64,000 bases of DNA from contig CAJUJG010000003.1 in assembly GCA_910586715.1 (NCBI GenBank), forward strand, positions 40,656 through 104,655, read 5' to 3'. Positions 18,610 through 26,318 of this stretch are shown one piece after another. The notes under the pieces were generated by a model. It worked only from the letters and a program-made list of their open reading frames with translations. It was not told where the DNA came from and did not search any database. This DNA comes from an uncultured Lachnospiraceae bacterium. Its GTDB lineage: Bacteria; Bacillota; Clostridia; Lachnospirales; Lachnospiraceae. Every line of letters starts with the position of its first letter. Position 1 is the first letter of the stretch. A program made the position numbers and the translations under genes.

Positions 18610-19242
18610 CTACATTCCGCCATTTTCATCTGCATTTCTAATAAATTCATATTCCGTAGACGCGGGCGCATTTTGGTGCAAATAAATACAGATACTTTTT
18701 CCCGTCCGTAAATTACAAATTTTGATGCGGATATCACTGCTGTTAAATAATTTCACAAAATGCATTGCTGCGTTTTGCGCGCAGTGTCATATAAATAAAT
18801 CCGTTTTGCCTTTGCACCGTCCTGAAAAGAAACGGCTTTTCTGCCATTATCCGAAATGCTGCACTGTCTGATACCCTTGAACAGTTCCTTCCTTTCCCGC
18901 GTTTTCATGTGATAACACGTTTCCTGCCCCTTATAACAAATGCACATTTGATTTCCGTCGCCATACGGAAATGTTTGGTTCCAAACAATATGTTCCTTTT
19001 CCCCAATGCACAGCTGCTCCTCACTGCGCAAAAGTTCTGACCTACCGCTCTCCAAGAAAAAGCGTACGATGCCAAATTGCGAATCCGATTCCGCTTCCGA
19101 CATCTTCGGCGGGAAAAAGGACTTCTCACTCCCATAATGGCTGTTTTCCCGCCAATAAGACAAGGTTTCGACAGCCTGACAATAAGACAAATGCAATGAT
19201 CAAGCCAATCTGAATCGGAGCCCTGCGCTTCTTTTTCCTCAT
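18610..19242 (-). pseudogene. Frameshifted lipoprotein-like gene
   Basis: An ATG at 19242, eight bases past the kinase stop, opens MRKKKRRAPIQIG, a hydrophobic run and a lipobox-like LLSGC, then stops after 38 codons. The likely continuation (ETLSYWRENSHYG...) is in another frame and runs to 18753. A third piece (FVKLFNSSDIRIKI...) in the first frame ends at 18610. These fit one gene of about 205 codons with two frameshifts. Nothing identifies its function. The neighbour at 17814-18590 is damaged in the same way. Confidence 0.65.
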
Positions 19243-19250
19243 ATGAATTT

Positions 19251-20642
19251 CTACTCAATATCTTCCTCGGAAACTGCCGCCATCATCAACATCACACTCA
19301 AGCAAAACACCCCGTCCTTCACGTCAATCGCAAGCTCTCCATTATACTTGCGCGCCACCCTGCGGATATTGGACAATCCATACCCATGACCGTCCCCCGG
19401 CTTTGACGTAATCGGCAGCCCGCTCTGCGCGTCCCATTCCAAAGTCCCGCAAAAGCTGTTGCAGACCTCTATCATATACGCATTCTTCCTGTGATAAGAC
19501 CGAATGGAAATAAACGGCGCCTCACACTCCGCCGCATATTCTATCGCATTTTGCAGCGCATTGTGCAAAATCACACTCACATCAAACGCATTGATAGCCG
19601 CCCCGTTCGGATAATAAAACGCAGTTTCAAAACGTAAGTTCTTTTGTTCCGCCTCTTTTTTCCGCTCCTGTAAAATAACGTCCGTCACAGGATTGCCGCT
19701 TTGGATCTCTCCCGTAACTTCCAAAAGCGCAGCCTTTAAGTCGGTTCCGTACGCGACTGCCTCCTTCGTCTTATTTTCCTCATAAAGCCGTTCCAGGGTT
19801 ACAATATGGTTCGTCATATCATGCCTCGCGCTGCGGATATTCTGATAAAGACTCTCCACCTGCTCAATATGCCGACGGATACTGTCCATCTGCATGGCAA
19901 GAAACTCCGTCTGCCGGTTTTCCTCCTCCTTTGCCCGAATATCCTGATACAGCACAATGACCACGACAATCGCAATCACGCTCGCCGCGTAAAACAGCAC
20001 CATCAGAAAATCATAACCGACCTTATTTTCGCCGCCCTCCACAATATAAAACATGCGGTGATGCTGTATAATCTGATACGCCATCACGCCCATAAGCGAA
20101 GGGAGCGACAGCATAATCAGCTCCCTGCCCCGCATGTCCGTCCGCTTGTTTTTGTACGCCCTTAGCACCTGCCAAATCGCAACCGCCGTAAACAAAAACT
20201 CCAGCAAAAGATAAACCGCACTTACCCCGATATAAAGCGCAACCCACATATCCAAATGGCTTCTCATGTAATCAGTGCGCTCGGCAAATGCATACAGGTT
20301 ATCGTAAATGATTTCCGCCATTGCCGAAGAAAGCCAGTTCAAGGAAAAAAAGACCATGACAAGAGACGCTTTCTGTTTATAGTTTCTTTTATCTGTCAAA
20401 CAAAGAACCAAAAATATCATCAGACTTCCCAAACCATACGCCGTATAAGCGTCCCCGACAAACGGCATGATAGGAAGCAATATCATAATTAAAGCGTATG
20501 CCACACCAACCAGGCGCACACGCCCCCGCTTTTGCAGCATCCCGGGAGAACACAGAAACGGCTTTACCAAACGGTAAAAACAATACGCCCTGACTGACGC
20601 CTCCGCAATAGGCAAAATCCTGTAAATTACTGTATATGTCAT
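19251..20642 (-). CDS. GHKL-domain sensor histidine kinase (AgrC-like)
   Basis: A 463-residue protein with about six membrane segments in residues 1-235, a coiled stretch, the phospho-acceptor region RHDMTNHI (H274), and a GHKL ATPase domain: N box HNALQNAIEYA (N361, N365) and G box GDGHGYG (416-422). This is the layout of AgrC/quorum-type kinases that pass phosphate to LytTR regulators. No response regulator is present in the window, so the kinase is an orphan here. AAAGGA lies seven bases before the ATG. The two genes immediately downstream in the same direction are frameshifted, so the pathway may have lost its outputs. Confidence 0.88.
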   Translation of the reverse strand: MTYTVIYRILPIAEASVRAYCFYRLVKPFLCSPGMLQKRGRVRLVGVAYALIMILLPIMPFVGDAYTAYGLGSLMIFLVLCLTDKRNYKQKASLVMVFFSLNWLSSAMAEIIYDNLYAFAERTDYMRSHLDMWVALYIGVSAVYLLLEFLFTAVAIWQVLRAYKNKRTDMRGRELIMLSLPSLMGVMAYQIIQHHRMFYIVEGGENKVGYDFLMVLFYAASVIAIVVVIVLYQDIRAKEEENRQTEFLAMQMDSIRRHIEQVESLYQNIRSARHDMTNHIVTLERLYEENKTKEAVAYGTDLKAALLEVTGEIQSGNPVTDVILQERKKEAEQKNLRFETAFYYPNGAAINAFDVSVILHNALQNAIEYAAECEAPFISIRSYHRKNAYMIEVCNSFCGTLEWDAQSGLPITSKPGDGHGYGLSNIRRVARKYNGELAIDVKDGVFCLSVMLMMAAVSEEDIE

Positions 20643-20744
20643 TTACCGTTCCTTTCCTGTTCCATGGTTCCCAAAACCGTTCCCATACGCTGTCTTTCGT
20701 ATCCAAAATACTTTCGCAGCACAATCCGAACGCACATTCTTCTA

Positions 20745-22085
20745 TTATGGCGTGTTAAAGCTTGCAAAATACTCCTTAATAATCTCCTCCATACCGCTCG
20801 GATATTTCCCCGCCGAAATACCCTCATAAGCGTTCTGTTCATAACTGCCGATAACCGCCTCGTGGGAAATATGCTCACCTTCCCAGCTCAATCCGTTCTG
20901 CGCGCGGAAAAAGTCGGAATCATCATGATTTCCGGCGTTTCCCGTCAGATTTTCACTGTCCGCAATCACATTCGGAACACTGACATAATCATGCGCATTG
21001 TCGCTACTGCCCGTGCCTCTGCCGTTCCCCCCGTTTCCGTCACCGTTGCCGTTTCCTTGACCGCCCTGACCATCGCCGTTCTGACCGTTCCCCTGACCGT
21101 TTTGACCATTCTGTCCCTGTCCGCCCTGACCGTTTCCGTTCTGTCCGTTCTGTCCATTATTCCCGTTTCCGTTTTGTCCGTTCTGCCCATTCTGACCGTT
21201 TTCGCCTTGACCGTTCTGACCGTTTCCCTGTCCATTATTCCCCTGCGCAAGCTGCTGACCGCTCATTTTCTGCAGCTGCTGCGCCATCTCCTGCATTGCC
21301 TCCAGGGACGCTACCGATACCGACGCGCCGTTCTGCAAGCTCTGGGCAAGGGAGGACATTTGATCCGCCATATTCTGATACTTATAATCCAGCTTTTGTG
21401 ACGCCGCCGCAAGCATCTGCGACGAAACCGCCTGCTGATACTCGGATAGCGACGACTCAAGGCTCTCAATCATTTCCTGTAATTGCGCCTGCTGCTCCGG
21501 CGTCAGCGCCTCCTCCTGCGCAAGCTCCTCCAAGGTTTCCACAAGCTCCTCCAGCTCCTGCTTCTTCTCCTTTGCCTCCTTTTTCACACTCTGCTGTTCC
21601 GAGGCGCGCTCCTTCGTCACAGAAGGCACAAACGCAAGCCCCGCTACAAGCGCCAGCATTCCCAAAAGCAAAAAGATTTTCCGAAAAGGCGGCATCAGCG
21701 GAATGCGTATCCTGTCCTGATGCGCACGCAGCTTTTCTATCGCGTCCTCCCGCTGCAATACAATCAAATCGCCCTCCTGCGCCAAATTCTCATAAGCGGT
21801 CACAATCCGCTCCGCAAAGCCAAAACGGTCCATCGCAAGCGCCGCCTGCTCCATATTGACCCGTTTCACAAATGCGCCTGCAACCGCTGCCAATACCGCA
21901 AGAAGCAATGCCCCAACGACATATAGATTTACATAATACATCGGTATGATAAATGCCGCTGCCTGCAGAAAAATCCCCGCGCCAGCACCGACGCACAGCG
22001 CGAACAGCAGAATTTTGAGAAAGCCTGCTATATTCAGCCTGCGGCGGTATGTTTTAATAATTTTTAAAAATTCGTTTTGTTCCAT
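20745..22085 (-). CDS. Membrane protein with coiled coil and Asn-Gly-Gln tract
   Basis: A 446-residue protein. Membrane segments lie at about 20-40, 48-75 and 130-155. Residues 165-285 are Glu/Gln-rich and predicted coiled coil. Residues 280-360 consist almost wholly of NGQ, GNG and GQG units, followed by an unremarkable C-terminus of about 85 residues. The low-complexity tract is probably a flexible linker on one side of the membrane. It follows an ABC ATPase/permease pair on the same strand. Similar proteins occur in clostridial operons with ABC exporters and the MoxR/DUF58/VWA trio, but the role is not known. Confidence 0.85.
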   Translation of the reverse strand: MEQNEFLKIIKTYRRRLNIAGFLKILLFALCVGAGAGIFLQAAAFIIPMYYVNLYVVGALLLAVLAAVAGAFVKRVNMEQAALAMDRFGFAERIVTAYENLAQEGDLIVLQREDAIEKLRAHQDRIRIPLMPPFRKIFLLLGMLALVAGLAFVPSVTKERASEQQSVKKEAKEKKQELEELVETLEELAQEEALTPEQQAQLQEMIESLESSLSEYQQAVSSQMLAAASQKLDYKYQNMADQMSSLAQSLQNGASVSVASLEAMQEMAQQLQKMSGQQLAQGNNGQGNGQNGQGENGQNGQNGQNGNGNNGQNGQNGNGQGGQGQNGQNGQGNGQNGDGQGGQGNGNGDGNGGNGRGTGSSDNAHDYVSVPNVIADSENLTGNAGNHDDSDFFRAQNGLSWEGEHISHEAVIGSYEQNAYEGISAGKYPSGMEEIIKEYFASFNTP

Positions 22086-22233
22086 TCCGTTTTCTCTTTC
22101 TACACATGTCTAAATTGTTATAACCGCATATTTACAGCCCCAAAATCTTTGCTCCATAACAAACTCCTGTACTTTAATCTACTGTAAGTCTTCCCACTTT
22201 TCAATGACTTCTTCGCTTTACACAAAAACCGCT

Positions 22234-22383
22234 GTTATTGTTCACTCCGTTCCAGTAACGGGTATAAATTCATGCAAAATTTGCAAAACGAACAAGTTCG
22301 TTGCGTAAATGGATTTTTACTTGCTGCATGTACGTTTCCGTACGGACTTAGCAGTAAATGCTAAGTCCTGTATGAACAGTAAC
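22234..22383. repeat. 150-bp palindromic element with terminal inverted repeats
   Basis: The element is bounded by GTTATTGTTCA (22234-22244) and TGAACAGTAAC (22373-22383), which are inverted copies with one mismatch. Inside are hairpins ACGAACAAGTTCGT, GTACGTTTCCGTAC and GGACTTAGCA/TGCTAAGTCC. The last, with its TGTnTGAACA tail, matches the layout at 3838-3966. It sits directly after the permease stop (22385). The remaining 22086-22233 shows nothing recognisable. Confidence 0.65.
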
Positions 22384-22384
22384 C

Positions 22385-23284
22385 TTACTTCCTTACTTTC
22401 TTCCCAACTGCCCCATGCATCGGATTAATCTTCCATGCCGCAGCAATCATAAAGACCAGCGACAATACAAACAGACACGCCGCCGACAAAAACAGCCACG
22501 TTTTCCCCTGCGACAAATGATATGTCAGAAAACCGACCTCCTGCCTGGAAAAATTTGAGCCTGCCGTCCCAAACAGCGATTCTCCTCTCATAATCTGCAT
22601 AAAAAACTCCTCAAAAAACACAAACGGATTTGCGAGCAAAAACAGCATGGACTCGCCCGCACTCTTCCCCTTGGTCCACACAAACTTCAAAATCATCGGC
22701 ACAAACGTGATAAAATAAATCACAAAATAAAACGCAAACGACAAGATCACCGCCGTTATGGACTTACGGCAAAGTGCGGAACACAAAATCCCAATGCTCC
22801 CCGACAAAACCGACAGCAGAACAATCGTAAGCACAAAATAAAACAGATTGCTCCATCCAAGACCGCCCGCGATAAAGGAAAGCGCCATAATCGGCATTCC
22901 CGCCACCACAAAAAACAAAATACGGATAACCGCCGAAATCACCTTCCCGACCACAATCGAAAACGGCGACATACACGTCGTGAGCATAATGTCAAATGTC
23001 TGGCGCTCCCGCTCTCCTGAAATCGACGATGCCGTGATTATCGGAACAGTCAGCGCCACAATACACACCTGCGCAATCGCAAGCACGGGAAACAGCACAA
23101 TGAAATAACTGTAAATATTGTTATCGCTGTAGATGCTGTTACTCTGCGACTGAATAAATGCCATCGCGAGCAAAAACGCTAAAACAAGCACCATTTCATA
23201 AGCAAACACGCCCCAGCCAAAACGCATACTGCGCGCCGTCACCTGTAAATCTTTCTTCACAATCGGATTGATATGAACTCTCAC
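22385..23284 (-). CDS. ABC-2 type transporter permease
   Basis: A 299-residue integral membrane protein with about six membrane segments (residues 25-45, 58-85, 105-135, 142-168, 172-198, 258-283) and the cytoplasmic motif SGERERQTFDIMLTT typical of ABC-2/Nos-type permeases. It partners the ATPase encoded just upstream, presumably as an exporter of unknown substrate. The start is GTG (23284) with GGAGG six bases upstream. That GTG overlaps by two bases the stop of a 27-codon mini-ORF that itself overlaps the ATPase stop, so translation of all three is probably coupled. Confidence 0.92.
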   Translation of the reverse strand: MRVHINPIVKKDLQVTARSMRFGWGVFAYEMVLVLAFLLAMAFIQSQSNSIYSDNNIYSYFIVLFPVLAIAQVCIVALTVPIITASSISGERERQTFDIMLTTCMSPFSIVVGKVISAVIRILFFVVAGMPIMALSFIAGGLGWSNLFYFVLTIVLLSVLSGSIGILCSALCRKSITAVILSFAFYFVIYFITFVPMILKFVWTKGKSAGESMLFLLANPFVFFEEFFMQIMRGESLFGTAGSNFSRQEVGFLTYHLSQGKTWLFLSAACLFVLSLVFMIAAAWKINPMHGAVGKKVRK

Positions 23285-23364
23285 TGTATTCCTCCATTCT
23301 TAATGTACCTGCGAATTTGTGCCTCTGCACAAATTTGCCATGTGAAAAATCTAAGATTTTTCAC
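23281..23364 (-). CDS. Mini-ORF of 27 codons, conserved with one at 29.7 kb
   Basis: A GTG at 23364 overlaps the ABC ATPase stop (GTGA), and the TGA at 23281-23283 overlaps the permease GTG (GTGA again). The predicted peptide shares MKN, FFT, QICA and AQIRRYIK with the mini-ORF at 29700-29780: 19 of 26 aligned residues are identical, with one in-frame 3-base gap and several silent codon differences. The DNA also forms hairpins (TGTGAAAAAT/ATTTTTCACA, then a GCAAATTTGTGC stem), so it may be a nucleic-acid repeat that keeps a frame open rather than a peptide gene. Confidence 0.5.
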   Translation of the reverse strand: MKNLRFFTWQICAEAQIRRYIKNGGIQ

Positions 23365-24278
23365 ATTTCCGTAAGCTGCATAAACAGCGATTCCAAACTG
23401 CCCTCTTCCCTGTAAAATCCTGTCAGCACCACCTCGTTTTGTATCAGCCTGCCAATCAGCGCGCTGACCTCCTCGTCCGTGCCGCCGCCCGAAATAATGA
23501 TTTCATTTTCCCGCACCGATTCCACGCGCACATTCGCCTGCTCCTTCAAAAACCGCACCGCCGTCTCCATATCGGAAATCACCTGTACATGAATGCGTTT
23601 CCCACCCGAAAGCTGCTGCATAATATCCTCAATGCGTCCTGCGGTTATCAACTGCCCGCGGTTCATAATCCCGATGCTCGTACACATCTCGGAAAGCTCC
23701 GAAAGAATATGCGAGCTAATCACAATCGTCTTTCCCATAGAATGTAAATTTTTTAACAATTCCTTCATTTCCACCCGTGCCCGCGGATCAAGCCCCGAGC
23801 TTGGCTCATCCAAAATCAAAAGCTTCGGATTGTGAAGCAATGCCCTCGCCACGCAGAGACGCTGCTTCATGCCGCGCGAAAGCGTGTCTACATAGACTTC
23901 CTTTTTGTCCGAAAGATTGACAAGCTCCAGCAAATCGTCCGAAATCTTCGCAATATCCCGCGAGTACATTCCGTACATCGAACCGTACATATCCATATAT
24001 TCCCGCACCTTCAGATTGTCATATACACCGAAAAAATCAGGCACATAACCAATCATCCGTTTCATTTCCCGGCTCCCAATCGGCGCCTCGGAATCACCAA
24101 TCACTACAAGACCGCCGCTTGCCCGAAGAAGACCGCAGACAATGCGGATTGTCGTCGTTTTTCCTGCGCCGTTTGGTCCTACAAAGCCAAACAAGTCACC
24201 CTCGGGAATATGCAGCGTCAAATGATTGACCGCCGTGAACGAACCGTAATTTTTCGTCAGATTATTAATATAAAGCAT
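23361..24278 (-). CDS. ABC transporter ATP-binding protein
   Basis: A 305-residue ABC ATPase. Walker A is GPNGAGKT (near residue 38), the signature is LSRGMKQRL, and Walker B is LLILDEPSSGLDP. A C-terminal extension of about 80 residues, as in export-type (DrrA/CcmA-like) ATPases, completes it. It powers the permease encoded downstream. It starts one base after the stop of the upstream membrane protein, showing an operon. The stop codon lies within the first hairpin of the mini-ORF repeat. Confidence 0.95.
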   Translation of the reverse strand: MLYINNLTKNYGSFTAVNHLTLHIPEGDLFGFVGPNGAGKTTTIRIVCGLLRASGGLVVIGDSEAPIGSREMKRMIGYVPDFFGVYDNLKVREYMDMYGSMYGMYSRDIAKISDDLLELVNLSDKKEVYVDTLSRGMKQRLCVARALLHNPKLLILDEPSSGLDPRARVEMKELLKNLHSMGKTIVISSHILSELSEMCTSIGIMNRGQLITAGRIEDIMQQLSGGKRIHVQVISDMETAVRFLKEQANVRVESVRENEIIISGGGTDEEVSALIGRLIQNEVVLTGFYREEGSLESLFMQLTEM

Positions 24279-24279
24279 A

Positions 24280-26301
24280 TTACTCCTCCACTATCGCATA
24301 CAAACATCCATAAGAAACCTCGCTGCAGTCGCCGTCTGCCGCCTTGTTCCAATCCGGCGTCACACCCACGATAATCACATCGTCGGACTGCGCCCGCACA
24401 CATGCATATGAAATGCCCATGCCAAGCGCCGCCTTTATATCGATGTCCTTACGCGCCTCCTTATTATCGTCATCCCACATCATCTCCCGCAGATAGCCGT
24501 AATAATAAGCCTCCGCAGGCGTATAAGAATTGCTGTTGTAGGAATAACCGTTGGAATTTGTCCGCAGCCTTGTCACCGTTTCCATATATTCACATGTACT
24601 ATCCGCCAAACTAAAGCTCTCCCCCGCCGCAAGATTGCGGTAAATCAAAAGACTGTCATCTGTAATCACCGCAAAATACGGAAAATCCCACTGCGTTTCA
24701 TTCGTAACCGTCTTGTCACCGTCCCACGAAAGCGTCCCCGTATGCGGCTGAGCAGCCTTACCCGCTGTAAAATAAGCGTCCTCAAAGCCCTTCTTTGGAC
24801 GAATACCGACTGCAAACCGTTCTCCCTCCTTCTGAATGCGCTGATAATAGCTCCCTTCCTGCTCATCGCTATAATAATAACGGCTGCCCATCATCGGACC
24901 TGCATACGTATACCCGTCCGCCAAAGACAGGCTCCATTCCGTATGTCCCGCATCATAGCACCGCAGATACGTTGTTACATTTTCCTTATCTGAAAGATCC
25001 TCCATACTCACCGAATATACGCTTGTACTTGCAACCTCAAATCCTCTTCCTGCCCAATAAATCAGAAAAATACCAGCAAGTGACGCAATCGGTACCGCAA
25101 TCCAATAAAAATCCCTTTTCTTTAACGCGCGTAAAATCAGGTACAAAACCGGTCCTACAAAAATCACATACACAACCACAAGCAGCTTCAGACCGCCAAA
25201 CTGCAGACGGTTGCTGCCCCGCCCCAAAATCGTAAAAATCCGTTCCAAATTGTAATCCGTATCATATTGTGCAGTTCCTGACTGGTTAGGCGCCTTTGAC
25301 ATATCAACCGCGTTGTTTAAAAACCGCTCTACCAAAGACTCCTGCGTTCCTTCATTCAAATATGCGTCCGCGCCAAGCGCACCAAGGTCCGTCAGCGAAC
25401 AAGGCAGCAGACTCACCGATCCGTCCCCCCACGGTGCACCGCACTGAAGATACTGATAATACCCTCCAAAGGTATCCTTCGGATCTGAGAATTCTACCAT
25501 CGTAAGCTTGGACGTATCCACAAAATCATCCCAGCCAAAATCGTTCACCTGCGTGTCATCCGCCTCGCTATATTCAATCTCCAAAAAGGATAATCCGTCC
25601 AGCGTTTTCTTTGCCTGACTTCCCGTGCCGACAATCAGCATGCCGCCTTTGTCCACCCATGACTCAATCGCCGTCCGCTCTTCATCCGTAAGCGCCTGTG
25701 TATTAAAGCTGTCAATCACCAAAAAAGCCAATCCGTTTAACGAGGGCACAAAACTTCCCTGCTGCAGCTGCACCAGCTTAATCGGGCGGCTTCTTTCCCC
25801 GTAGTAAAGTTCGTTTCCACCCATATCCAAATATGTAAGCGACGCATACGCATCACTTAATATTCCCATAGAAAGCGCATCCTTGTCATCCTGCAGCAGC
25901 TTTGGAAATATCTTCTCCGTCACGGAATTCATTTTCCTGTCCAGCAGCGTCACGCGCACATACCCATCCGTCCTGTCAATGCTGTTCTTCGGCAGCCTGA
26001 CCGTAAACTGCTTTGTGCTCCCCTCCGGCAACGAAAGCGCCGTGTCATAGGCACAATCCGTATCGCCTCCGTAGCCAAGTCCTGTTTCCGTTTTCAAACG
26101 CACAGTTCCTTCCCAGTCCGTTCCCAAGTTCCGAACCGTCACCTGTACGTCGTACGTCGGATCATCCGAAGGAAGCACCTTTGCTTCAATGTAAATCGGC
26201 TCGATCTCCGCCGCCTGCACCGTCTGTCCTGCAGTGCCCAAAAGCACGGCAAACAGCAGCGCTGTGAAAAATCCTATATATCGTTTTATCCGTTTTTTCA
26301 T
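24280..26301 (-). CDS. Large secreted/membrane protein with amidotransferase-like domain, ABC-operon partner
   Basis: A 673-residue protein with a Sec signal peptide (about 1-30, ending VQAAE), an extracellular beta-rich region to residue 140, a domain around 190-235 resembling a Rossmann/amidotransferase-like fold (LAFLVIDSF...GGMLIVGTG), two membrane segments near 375-395 and 405-425, and a second outer beta-rich region to the end. The ATG at 26301, with GGGGGA five bases upstream, is preferred over one 12 bases earlier. It directly precedes the ABC ATPase. Proteins of this shape commonly accompany such exporters; its activity is unknown. Confidence 0.82.
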   Translation of the reverse strand: MKKRIKRYIGFFTALLFAVLLGTAGQTVQAAEIEPIYIEAKVLPSDDPTYDVQVTVRNLGTDWEGTVRLKTETGLGYGGDTDCAYDTALSLPEGSTKQFTVRLPKNSIDRTDGYVRVTLLDRKMNSVTEKIFPKLLQDDKDALSMGILSDAYASLTYLDMGGNELYYGERSRPIKLVQLQQGSFVPSLNGLAFLVIDSFNTQALTDEERTAIESWVDKGGMLIVGTGSQAKKTLDGLSFLEIEYSEADDTQVNDFGWDDFVDTSKLTMVEFSDPKDTFGGYYQYLQCGAPWGDGSVSLLPCSLTDLGALGADAYLNEGTQESLVERFLNNAVDMSKAPNQSGTAQYDTDYNLERIFTILGRGSNRLQFGGLKLLVVVYVIFVGPVLYLILRALKKRDFYWIAVPIASLAGIFLIYWAGRGFEVASTSVYSVSMEDLSDKENVTTYLRCYDAGHTEWSLSLADGYTYAGPMMGSRYYYSDEQEGSYYQRIQKEGERFAVGIRPKKGFEDAYFTAGKAAQPHTGTLSWDGDKTVTNETQWDFPYFAVITDDSLLIYRNLAAGESFSLADSTCEYMETVTRLRTNSNGYSYNSNSYTPAEAYYYGYLREMMWDDDNKEARKDIDIKAALGMGISYACVRAQSDDVIIVGVTPDWNKAADGDCSEVSYGCLYAIVEE

Positions 26302-26318
26302 TTTGTCCCCCATTCATA

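Noticed and set aside
21003..21250. Short regular repeats that could suggest a CRISPR array.
   Set aside because: They are irregular Asn-Gly-Gln codon runs inside an intact gene, with no spacers.
21296..21926. Long plus-strand open frames opposite the coiled-coil gene.
   Set aside because: They mirror the biased codons of the real minus-strand gene, lack ribosome sites and give low-complexity products.
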